NCBI GenBank assembly: GCA_040183005.1
Contig: JAMPIW010000007.1
Span: 919,314 to 983,313 of the forward strand
DNA length: 64,000 nucleotides
Direction: 5' to 3'
Source: Gammaproteobacteria bacterium
Lineage (GTDB): Bacteria > Pseudomonadota > Gammaproteobacteria > Ga0077554 > Ga007554
The notes beneath the pieces were generated by a model. The model had not been told where the DNA came from, ran no database searches, and saw only the letters and a program-made list of their open reading frames with translations. This document shows positions 55,348 through 63,348 of this stretch, one piece after another. Within the stretch, counting starts at the first letter, position 1. Every line of letters starts with the position of its first letter. A program made the position numbers and the translations under genes.

Positions 55348-56496
55348 TTAAAAATCCACTTGGCCACGCACCTGGAAGATATCGGCATTGCCTTGCGCGA
55401 TATTTTTTTCGTAGTCGGCATAGACATAATTCGCCATCAGCCGGGCATGGCGGTTTATGTACCAGTTAAGCCCCAGGGTGATATCGCTCAGCTTTTCGCC
55501 GCTATCATCACTGATGGCGCTGTTGCGCACCGCCACTTCCCAGGCGCCCAAAGGGTTTTCAGGTTTGATCGCGCCGAATCTGCCATCCCGGTAAGGACGC
55601 GATTCCCCTGTCAGGAACCAGCTGGCATAGACATAATAACCGTCGATATTCCGCCCCCGCCTGCCATCACTACGACTGACATCAGAGCGCACGTATTCCG
55701 CCTGCAATGAAACGGCCCCTCTGACGGCAGCGGCTTCCAGACCGGTTAGCACGATATTGTCGACATTTCTTATCGTCGCCGTGCTAAACCAGGCGGGCGC
55801 CAGATCGGACTCGGGGCGGGCGCGGTAGCGTAGCGTGTTATCTCCCGGCACGCGATAGCTGGCTCCCGCACCAAAATGCAGAAGCCTGCCTTTTGTGTCG
55901 ATAGGAGCATAGGCAACGCGTCCGGTGAATGCCCTTTTGAGGTTGCCGGCGGAGTTCAGATCTTCCGTGAACCCCCCCGCTTCCAGGTATAGTCCTTTTG
56001 CGGGAGCGGCGGAAAAACCAACACCTACGCTTCTGACAGGGGAAAATGTGTATGGCAAGCCGCGTTCCATGAAGGTGGTCGCTCTGGAGCTGGTGGCGGC
56101 TTCCAGACTGAAGGGTTCATAGAACTGCCCTGCTTTGATCTTCGCCGTCTTAAAGCCCGAATAAGAAACGAGTGCCTGCCAAATCTCGACAGGATCAGCA
56201 TTGCTGACATTATTAAGGGCATTGGTGACATCCAGGGTCACATTGTAATCCCAATCCCCATATACGCGCCCTTGCGCGGAAAGGCGCGCGCGGCGGAATC
56301 CGGTCTCATCGGTATAGCCTGCTGTCTTTCCCTGTAACGCGTCATGGCCCTGATACCAGGCGGCGTCGTACATAAGCAATCCGCCGAACTTGAAAGTGAA
56401 TGGCGGGGCTTTTTGGACTTTATTGGCCGATTCGGCAAAAATCGGGCTGGCAGTCAGCATCAGAGCAGCAGACAGAACAGCGGGGAAACATTTCAT
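55348..56496 (-). CDS. OprP-like outer-membrane porin (module copy 2)
   Basis: 382 residues from MKCFPAVLSAALMLTASPIF, chosen because this ATG overlaps the hydrolase stop (ATGA) and gives a clean signal peptide. Beta-barrel features match the copy at 4559: TFKFGGLLMYDAAWYQ, YEPFSLEAATSSRATTFMER, WFLTGESRPYR and the C-terminal RGQVDF. Diverged but clearly paralogous. It is the last gene of a four-gene overlapping operon. Confidence 0.9.
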   Translation of the reverse strand: MKCFPAVLSAALMLTASPIFAESANKVQKAPPFTFKFGGLLMYDAAWYQGHDALQGKTAGYTDETGFRRARLSAQGRVYGDWDYNVTLDVTNALNNVSNADPVEIWQALVSYSGFKTAKIKAGQFYEPFSLEAATSSRATTFMERGLPYTFSPVRSVGVGFSAAPAKGLYLEAGGFTEDLNSAGNLKRAFTGRVAYAPIDTKGRLLHFGAGASYRVPGDNTLRYRARPESDLAPAWFSTATIRNVDNIVLTGLEAAAVRGAVSLQAEYVRSDVSRSDGRRGRNIDGYYVYASWFLTGESRPYRDGRFGAIKPENPLGAWEVAVRNSAISDDSGEKLSDITLGLNWYINRHARLMANYVYADYEKNIAQGNADIFQVRGQVDF

Positions 56497-57377
56497 TTTC
56501 CACCCCCGAACAGACAATCAAAAACCATTTCGCCCATCTTTCCACGCCTCATGCTCTGGGTGAAAGAGTGGCGGGAACGCGGCAACGTGTGGAAGGTGTA
56601 GGACGTCTTGAGGCCTTGCGCCTCGGCGGCGCGCGTCATGGCGGCAATCCAGTGCTCGCCGCGCTCAAGGCGGGTGGGTCCCTGCTGCTGCGCAATCTTT
56701 GGGGATTTATTCAACGCCACATCCTGCCGCACGTCACGCTCGCCGACGAGCACGCAGGTGGGGATAGCCAGGAAACCGGACGGGTCAAAGGTGACGCCCG
56801 GCAGACTCTTCGCCTGTGCTATGCCCTTGGGATATTTTACGGTGGGGTCAGGGAAGGTATACCAGCCGGGTGCGCCCAGCACGACCTTCGCAACCCGCTC
56901 CGGGTGCGCCAACGTATAACGGTGCACAAATTGCGCCCCGCCGGAGTAGCCAAACAAGAATAATTTGCCGGTCTGGGCGCCCGTCAAACGGCCAACTTCA
57001 TCGACGATCCTGTCCAACGCCAAATCCGCGCGCTCGCCTTTCCCCTTTCGCCCCAGGCGCTGATAATCAGGGAAACGCCCCTTCGAAAAATAAGGAGCGA
57101 TCAAGACCGCGCCGTAGCGTTCGGCGAAGGACGCGAAACGCTCGGCATGCTCGCGCGCATTGCGCGAGATGCCATGTACTGTAACGAAGACCGGCGCATT
57201 GGCGCCGCCGCGCTGCGGCACATAGAGAAAATATGGCTGGCGGGTGGCATCGCCAAGAGTCCGTTTCGATACCATACCCACGGTGGAGAAACCGTCCCTG
57301 CCATTCTCTGTTTCCACGGCCATGACCGATGCAGCATACGCAAACATTAACACTACCCCCAAAAAAATCCGTATCAA
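56493..57377 (-). CDS. Exported alpha/beta-hydrolase, PHB-depolymerase-like (module copy 2)
   Basis: 294 residues. A signal peptide (MIRIFLGVVLMFAYAASVMA) is present here but not in the other copy, so this enzyme should be periplasmic or secreted. Shared motifs: VTVHGISRNAREHAERFASF, VLIAPYFSKG, the nucleophile elbow GYSGGAQF, and LPRSRHSFTQ with the probable catalytic His. Both ends overlap neighbouring genes by 4 nt. Confidence 0.9.
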   Translation of the reverse strand: MIRIFLGVVLMFAYAASVMAVETENGRDGFSTVGMVSKRTLGDATRQPYFLYVPQRGGANAPVFVTVHGISRNAREHAERFASFAERYGAVLIAPYFSKGRFPDYQRLGRKGKGERADLALDRIVDEVGRLTGAQTGKLFLFGYSGGAQFVHRYTLAHPERVAKVVLGAPGWYTFPDPTVKYPKGIAQAKSLPGVTFDPSGFLAIPTCVLVGERDVRQDVALNKSPKIAQQQGPTRLERGEHWIAAMTRAAEAQGLKTSYTFHTLPRSRHSFTQSMRRGKMGEMVFDCLFGGGK

Positions 57378-59080
57378 CTTGCCGCTTCCATGCCCGTGCG
57401 AAACATGCGCGCCGTCGGGCCATTTCCAGACAATAGCTTTGCCGGTGGACCCGCCTCCACCACTCGCCCGGCCTCCATGTACCAGATGACGTCCGCGCTC
57501 GATAGATGATCCAGGCGATGGGTGACCAGAAGGATGGTGCCTCGATACCCGGCCAGCACGCGATCCACCACCGCACTCGCCTTGGGATCGAGGTTGGCGT
57601 CAATTTCATCGAGCAACAGCAGTGGAGGATTGCCAAGCAGCGCGCGGGCCAGGGCAATGCGTTGACGCTGCCCCGCCGACAGGCCCACGCCACCTTCCGC
57701 CACACGGGTTTTCTCGCCATCCGGCAATTCAGCCAGCACTTCATCGACGCCACATAACGCCCGCACCCGGGCGATTTCCTGCGCCGGGGCATCCGGCCAG
57801 CGGTAACGCAGATTCTTCTCCACCGTGCCGCGCAGCAGCGGCAGATCGGGACCCGCCATGCCTATCGCACGGCGCACTGAAGCTAAGCTGTGCTTCGCCA
57901 GATCCTGGCCATCCAGGCGCACCACGCCTTGGTCGGGGTCGATCAGGCGCGCCGCAAGGGACAGCAGTGTTGACTTGCCTGCGCCATTGGGGCCAACCAG
58001 CGCCACCACCGTGCCCGGCTCCACAATCGCCATGACCTGATCCACTCCGCCCACCACGCTCACGCCATTAAACTCCAGACGGCCCGCGCCCAGACCAATA
58101 TCCGGCGCATCCGGGGCATCCGTTACCAACGACGGAGCGTCGAGAAATTCCTGCAACTTTTCCCGAGAGACGCAGGCGCCGTGCCAATATTCCTGGACAC
58201 GGCCCAGATCGCGCAACGGCGGCATCAGTATGCCAACGATAGTCATGGCCGCCACCACCGTCCCCACGCTGACCTGCCCGGCGGCCACCTCGAACACGCC
58301 CATCAACAACGCCGCCGCCGAGGCGAGCGCTGCCGTAGCTTCAGTCACGCCCAGAATTTGGCCCGCCACCCGCGCCCGCTCGATCATCGCATCATGCAGC
58401 CGCTGCCCCTGACGCGAAATGCGCTCGCGCTCGCGTTCGGATTGACCGAACATCTGCACCACGGCGATGGTCGCCACCTTCTCATTGACGTTCGCGGCAA
58501 GATGGGAAAGGCGCCGCCGCGATTCGCGGGCCGCCGTGCGCAACCGCTCGCCCAGACTGAAGGCAACTGCGGCACCGGTGCATAGCACGACAGTGACTAT
58601 CAATGCCAGCGGCCAGTTGATCACTGCAAGGGCCGACAAGGCCGCCACCGTCATCACAACGGCTACCGTCAGGCGCGCCAACCCCAGACTGACCCAGCGG
58701 CGCAACGCCGTCATGTCCCCCACGAAGCGCAACGCCACACCACCCTGGCTACGCTTTTGCAGCGCACGGGGCGCCAGCGAGTTGAGGCGGTCGTACAGCA
58801 CCATGCGCACATCCGAGGCATAGCCCTGCCCCATGCGTTCGGCATCAACCCGCTCCATCATGCGCAACCAGGCGATAACGCCCGCCGCTGCCGCCAGCCC
58901 CAACCCCGCCCATATCAGCCCAGGGTCGATTACAGAACTCTGCGGCGCCAGCATGTGATCGAACACCAGCTTCACCAGCCAGGCGGTACCCACTGCCGCC
59001 CCCGCCTGAGCCAGACCATTGGCGACCAGACGAGAGAGCAGCGTACGGCGCCGCCCTTGAAGTACGCGCGGAATGTTCAT
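57374..59080 (-). CDS. ABC exporter, fused membrane and ATPase domains (module copy 2)
   Basis: 568 residues from MNIPRVLQGRR. This ATG shares its first A with the TGA of the preceding NTPase gene (TGATG) and matches the start of the other copy; the frame is open slightly further upstream. About six membrane helices precede an ATPase with Walker A GPNGAGKST, signature LSAGQRQRIALARALL and Walker B LLLLDEIDAN. Half-transporter, probably a homodimer. The shared GPDLPLLRGTVEKNLRYRWP region is nearly identical between copies. Confidence 0.92.
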   Translation of the reverse strand: MNIPRVLQGRRRTLLSRLVANGLAQAGAAVGTAWLVKLVFDHMLAPQSSVIDPGLIWAGLGLAAAAGVIAWLRMMERVDAERMGQGYASDVRMVLYDRLNSLAPRALQKRSQGGVALRFVGDMTALRRWVSLGLARLTVAVVMTVAALSALAVINWPLALIVTVVLCTGAAVAFSLGERLRTAARESRRRLSHLAANVNEKVATIAVVQMFGQSERERERISRQGQRLHDAMIERARVAGQILGVTEATAALASAAALLMGVFEVAAGQVSVGTVVAAMTIVGILMPPLRDLGRVQEYWHGACVSREKLQEFLDAPSLVTDAPDAPDIGLGAGRLEFNGVSVVGGVDQVMAIVEPGTVVALVGPNGAGKSTLLSLAARLIDPDQGVVRLDGQDLAKHSLASVRRAIGMAGPDLPLLRGTVEKNLRYRWPDAPAQEIARVRALCGVDEVLAELPDGEKTRVAEGGVGLSAGQRQRIALARALLGNPPLLLLDEIDANLDPKASAVVDRVLAGYRGTILLVTHRLDHLSSADVIWYMEAGRVVEAGPPAKLLSGNGPTARMFRTGMEAAS

Positions 59081-60138
59081 CAGGCGGACAGCGCGATTTT
59101 GGAGCACATCCCAAGTTCGCTCGCGATAGCGGCATCGCGCAGCATCTTTTTATCAAAGACTGGCAGACCTGTCGCGTTGGCAGCCTCGACAATCGCCAGC
59201 GGCGACGCCGTCAACAGGCCGCTCACGGCAAGCACAGGCAGGCCCTTGCGGCGCAGCCACTCCACCCCGGCCGCTGCGCCCATCGCATCACCCGCAGCGA
59301 AAATCACGTCATTCACCGTTTTGGCAAACACCGGCGAATCCAGCAGTGCCGCCGTCTCGGCCTGGTACAGACCGTCCGCCACCTCCAGCACGATCACATC
59401 CATCCCCGCCTTTGCCAGATGGCCGGTCAGCGTGGCAAGAATGCCTTCCACCTCTGCGGCTGTGGTACGGAACGTGGAAGGAAACCCGGCATCGGTGAAA
59501 TCGAGCGCGAGCCTCGCCCCCGCATCGCCCATGAACCAGATGTCCTTGCCCGACCCCGTGCCTGTCACCTTGGCCGCGCCCACCTTGAGGCCGGCATTCG
59601 TCAGTCCATGGATCAGATTGGCCGCCGTGGTGGTCTTGCCGGCATTCATCGCGGTGCCGACCACGGCCACCGTATAAGGCAAGGGACGCGGGTGACCAAG
59701 CTTTGCCACTGCGGCGCAAGACAGATTGATGCGTTGACCGTTGACATCGGCCAGCAAACCAACGGGGGCAATAACAGTAGGCGACTTCATATTGGCATGC
59801 CAGGACAACGCCCGCGCAGCGATACCGCCTGCCGCCACCAGATGGCAAGCCGCCAGATCGTGCGGCACCTCCGCCTCGAACTGATCGGGGGCATAGCGGT
59901 TGCCATAACACACCACAATCTCATCCCCGGTGAACAGAATCGCACGGCGGCCGTTGGTCAACTCCAGAGCCCCATGCTGGCCGATCTTATCCACCCGCGC
60001 CAACACCAGATCACCGACATTGGGCACGACATCCTCCCCCGCCAGCAGCGTTGCCGCCGCCTCAAGATTGACATGGCGCGGGGTGTAGGAAACTTTGGCG
60101 CGAAGAATACGCTCGTGGCAGATAGGTAACATGTTCAT
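59080..60138 (-). CDS. P-loop NTPase with conserved N-terminal domain, lead gene of the module
   Basis: 352 residues from MNMLPICHER; AAGGAG sits six bases upstream. An N-terminal domain (about residues 40-115, GDLVLARVDKIGQHGALELT, CYGNRYAPDQ) is shared with the partial gene at 1-393. The C-terminal half is a P-loop domain: Walker A GTAMNAGKTT at 161-170, KVTGTGSGKD, LEVADGLYQAE and DVIFAAGDAMGA. It recalls DUF1611/MobB-like P-loop proteins, but I cannot place it in a named family. Being first in the operon, it may regulate or energise the ABC/hydrolase/porin set. TGATG coupling to the ABC gene. Confidence 0.85.
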   Translation of the reverse strand: MNMLPICHERILRAKVSYTPRHVNLEAAATLLAGEDVVPNVGDLVLARVDKIGQHGALELTNGRRAILFTGDEIVVCYGNRYAPDQFEAEVPHDLAACHLVAAGGIAARALSWHANMKSPTVIAPVGLLADVNGQRINLSCAAVAKLGHPRPLPYTVAVVGTAMNAGKTTTAANLIHGLTNAGLKVGAAKVTGTGSGKDIWFMGDAGARLALDFTDAGFPSTFRTTAAEVEGILATLTGHLAKAGMDVIVLEVADGLYQAETAALLDSPVFAKTVNDVIFAAGDAMGAAAGVEWLRRKGLPVLAVSGLLTASPLAIVEAANATGLPVFDKKMLRDAAIASELGMCSKIALSA

Positions 60139-60626
60139 AGTAAGCTCCTTGTAAACGATCATTTATGGTACGGAAAATAATTTCCATGTTTTTCTACAAC
60201 TTCAATCCAGAAGCCGCCACCCAACGATAGTTATGTTTTGTGACTACCCCATTACAAAAGGAGGGGAAACTGACGCCGTGATTATTGCTGCTTAACCCCT
60301 GCCTCTTATTTGGGAATTTATTCCCATTTTTATACGGTGTCAACACTTTTCTTAATTGGCTATGCTGAAAGTCTCGTAGCGGCGGCAGGATATGACGGCC
60401 TGCTGCCTGTCGCCGTCGAAAACCTACGCAAGCCGAGCAGCGATCCCATCTAAGCCTACAATGCCCTCAAACTGCTCAACCCCTATCCCAGCAACCGCGC
60501 CCAGCCCCTGCTCTACCGACACTGGCCGGACCACTATCCAGATCCGCAGACGACAAATATTTGTGTGGTTCAGTGTCATGCGCTAGGCTTAATCTGCCAA
60601 TCCAAAATTAATTTCGGAGGAGAATC
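60139..60626. other. Promoter region and degenerate coding remnant
   Basis: The left part (60139-60330) is AT-rich and should hold the promoter of the NTPase operon. From about 60353 to 60565 one plus-strand frame reads YAESLVAAAGYDGLLPVAVE then NLRKPSSDPI, a TAA, then YNALKLLNPYPSNRAQPLLY, which looks like a protein broken by a stop. The family is not recognised. The right end carries GGAGGAG before the next start. Confidence 0.35.
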
Positions 60627-62267
60627 GTGACACTTGCTCCGGAATGTTCGATCAAATGGGATGGGGCCGCACTGGCGATTTTTCTGGGCGCGATACCGCT
60701 TGCCATTGCGCTCACCGTCGCAACGCTTTTTCTCTACCGCTGGGCCATCGGGCGAGCCATGCGCACCGCAGCCCGGGAGGCAGCGCCGGTTCCCGAGCTG
60801 CCCCCCTCCTCTCTGCCCGGCCGGCGGCTGGAGATCGTTGTCGTTTCGCAGGCAGCATCGAGCACGGCTGAACCGACGCGCTTGGGCGCAACCATTCTGG
60901 CCATGCGACGTTTGAGCGTGGCCTATATCCTGGCCGGTGTGGCCCATGCCACCATCGCCACTGCGCTCATGTTCTGGCTCAATGAACTCGAATTCAAACC
61001 CTTTCGCACGCTGGCAGTGTGGACAGTGTTCGCATGGCCTGTCGTCGCTGTATTGATGATGACGGCAACCGCCACGCGCAGGCAGAAATCTCTGCTGATT
61101 GGCGCCTACTTCGCGCTCCTGCTAATGCTGGAGATCGTTGCCGAAGTATTTCACTTGCGTGACCAGCCAGCCTTCGGTGAATTGTTCATGTTGTGGGCGA
61201 TTATCATGGGGCCGCCAACAGCGGTCATCGTGCTGCTGGCAAACCGCGCCTGGCGCTCGGTGGGGTTGATCGCTCTGTTTGTCTCCATTGTTCTGGTGGC
61301 GGCTTATCTGCTGGGCTTCCAGCTCTTGGGCTGCATGCTTCTGACAACCAGGAGCGGGTTGCTGCTCGCGTCGATGGCCTATCTGCAATTTGCGATCGTT
61401 CTCGGTTGCGGCGTGCTGGCCTGGCTGCTCCTGTGGCGCGCCGCGCGTCGCTACCAGACCAAGCATGCGAGCGACCAGATGTTTACGCTGGATAGCTGGT
61501 GGCTGCTCGTAACCGCTCTCGGAGTCCTGTTCCAGATGGGGAGCTCGGGTGTCGCGAGCTTCTCGTTCCTGTTGGCATTCGTCGGCTACAAGCTCGCGTT
61601 GCGTGTGAGCTTGCGGCGTCTTGGTCGGGCCGACCTACCGGAAAAACCGCAACCCATGCTGCTCCTGCGTGTATTCGGCCACTCCAAGCGCGTACGTATG
61701 CTAACCGATCAGGTTGGGCAAACCTGGCGCCATGCGGGGCCGATCAACATGATCGGCGGCACCGACTTGGCAACGGCGCTGCTGGAGCCGGACGAACTGA
61801 TGGCATTCTGGAGTGGAAAGCTGCGCCAAGGCTTCGTTGTCGGCCCGGCTGATCTACAAAAGCGGCTGGATAATCTGGACGAAAAGCCCGACCCGGATGG
61901 GCGCTACCGCATTAATGAGTTTTTCTGCCACGACAACACCTGGCGCGCCACTGTGCGCGCGCTCACCCAGCATAGCGCGGTGGTGCTGATGGATCTGCGC
62001 GGCTTCGGGAAGGAAAATCGCGGCTGCGAATTCGAGCTTGCCTTACTGCTCGGCGAGGTGCCGCTGGCGCGTGTCGTGCTGCTGGTGGACCGCACAACTC
62101 GCACCGAGGATCTCAAGGCGTTGCTGGGTTCGGTGTGGGACAAGCTGCCCTCATCCTCGCCCAATCGCGACTTGGCGAAACCCGTGCTGCATCTGTTTCA
62201 AGTCGAAGACAGCAGCAAGGCGCTGCGGCCCTTGCTGACGCGTTTGTTCGCGGCGACGGCGGCATAA
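60627..62267 (+). CDS. Multi-pass membrane protein with TIR-like C-terminal domain
   Basis: 546 residues, starting GTG with GGAGGAG upstream. The first 330 residues hold about eight or nine membrane helices. The cytoplasmic C-terminal part (about 335-546) has a Rossmann-like pattern: MLLLRVFGHSKRVRMLTDQV, INMIGGTDLATALLEPDELM, RYRINEFFCHDNTWRATV, SAVVLMDLRGFGKENRGCEF and LARVVLLVDRTT. The VVLMDLRGF-to-GCEFELALLL segment resembles the TIR strand and helix pattern. Function unknown. Next to two TIR genes, it is a candidate membrane effector or sensor. Confidence 0.68.
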   Translation: MTLAPECSIKWDGAALAIFLGAIPLAIALTVATLFLYRWAIGRAMRTAAREAAPVPELPPSSLPGRRLEIVVVSQAASSTAEPTRLGATILAMRRLSVAYILAGVAHATIATALMFWLNELEFKPFRTLAVWTVFAWPVVAVLMMTATATRRQKSLLIGAYFALLLMLEIVAEVFHLRDQPAFGELFMLWAIIMGPPTAVIVLLANRAWRSVGLIALFVSIVLVAAYLLGFQLLGCMLLTTRSGLLLASMAYLQFAIVLGCGVLAWLLLWRAARRYQTKHASDQMFTLDSWWLLVTALGVLFQMGSSGVASFSFLLAFVGYKLALRVSLRRLGRADLPEKPQPMLLLRVFGHSKRVRMLTDQVGQTWRHAGPINMIGGTDLATALLEPDELMAFWSGKLRQGFVVGPADLQKRLDNLDEKPDPDGRYRINEFFCHDNTWRATVRALTQHSAVVLMDLRGFGKENRGCEFELALLLGEVPLARVVLLVDRTTRTEDLKALLGSVWDKLPSSSPNRDLAKPVLHLFQVEDSSKALRPLLTRLFAATAA

Positions 62268-62295
62268 ACAACCGTCGTGATCTTATGTCGACCCC

Positions 62296-63258
62296 CTATT
62301 GTCCGAACCACTTGTCCTTATATTTTGCCATTTTCTCCGCAAGATCATCGTAATCTTTCCAGTCCTGGTCGGCGTGGATGCGCACGTTCGAATTCGGCCC
62401 GGCCAGCTCGCGCATGAGAAAGGGGAGATCCTCGCGATCGCGCACAAAGTAGTGGGAGAAGCGGCCGAGTGCCAAGGCATAGCCGGCCTCAAACAGCGCG
62501 CTGGTAACCAGTTTCTGTGGATAGACGAGAACGAATCGATGGCTTTGCTGCAACGCTTTCAGATCATCCAGCACGGAAACATCGAGAGTATCGAAATCCG
62601 ACATGCTTTCGATTTTTTCCGCTGCCCAGTACACAGAAAGGCCACAGTCCTGTTTTAGGGAATCGAACAGTTTCTTGAATTGCGCGCGGCCGGCCTGATA
62701 TTCCGCATCGGTGGGAAAGGCGGCCATGGGCGTGGAAAGAAATACGTCGTAAGTAAATTTTCCAGAGTTTGACTTGGCCTTCATCGCGGCCTGCTGCAGT
62801 GCTTTTTCGAGATCAGGCCACCATGTCTGAAATACTTTATCGAGCTGTTTTTCGGTGAGCTGGTTCTCGCCCAACTGAGCATTGATCGCGGTGATGAGCT
62901 TGGTAATTTCGCCCTTATCGAGTAAGGCGGCATTGAAGTGAGCGAGTGGTCCCGCAAGATCGGGAACCGTGATATCGATCAGCAGGGGTACGACTCGGCT
63001 TTGTTCAAAGCGTTTACCCAAGGCACCTGCTTCGTAAAGTATCCAGGGAGCTGACAGGTTATCTCGTGTCAGGCACAGAATTCCAAAGGACGACTCGTCG
63101 AGTACTGTGCCCAGCTCATGAAACCATTCGCTTCCTTTTGCAATATCCTCCGAAGAAAGAAAAACATCGACCGCTTGAATCACATTCGGCAGCCAATCCT
63201 TGAGGGCTTTGGCGACATCGTGACTGGCCTCGCCTGACCAACTGACAAACACTTTCAT
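62296..63258 (-). CDS. TIR domain protein fused to a nucleoside-deoxyribosyltransferase-like domain
   Basis: 320 residues from MKVFVSWSG, with GAGGGAAG upstream; an earlier ATG has no ribosome site. The N-terminal TIR domain (about 1-145) has FVSWSGEASHDVAKAL, DVFLSSEDIAKGSEWFHELG and the putative catalytic Glu76 in WILYEAGAL. The C-terminal domain (about 168-320) has YDVFLSTPMAAFPTDAEY and ALFEAGYALALGRF, which match the catalytic Glu region of nucleoside 2-deoxyribosyltransferases. Both folds act on NAD+ or nucleosides, so the protein may be a dual NAD+-processing immune enzyme. Convergent with the membrane gene at 60627. Confidence 0.82.
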   Translation of the reverse strand: MKVFVSWSGEASHDVAKALKDWLPNVIQAVDVFLSSEDIAKGSEWFHELGTVLDESSFGILCLTRDNLSAPWILYEAGALGKRFEQSRVVPLLIDITVPDLAGPLAHFNAALLDKGEITKLITAINAQLGENQLTEKQLDKVFQTWWPDLEKALQQAAMKAKSNSGKFTYDVFLSTPMAAFPTDAEYQAGRAQFKKLFDSLKQDCGLSVYWAAEKIESMSDFDTLDVSVLDDLKALQQSHRFVLVYPQKLVTSALFEAGYALALGRFSHYFVRDREDLPFLMRELAGPNSNVRIHADQDWKDYDDLAEKMAKYKDKWFGQ

Positions 63259-63348
63259 TGCACTTCCCTCTCGAAAAACTATTTTAGGTTTTCCATGCGC
63301 CGCCACGCCAAGCCATTCATCCAATCCCTCATGGTATTCATGATAGCC

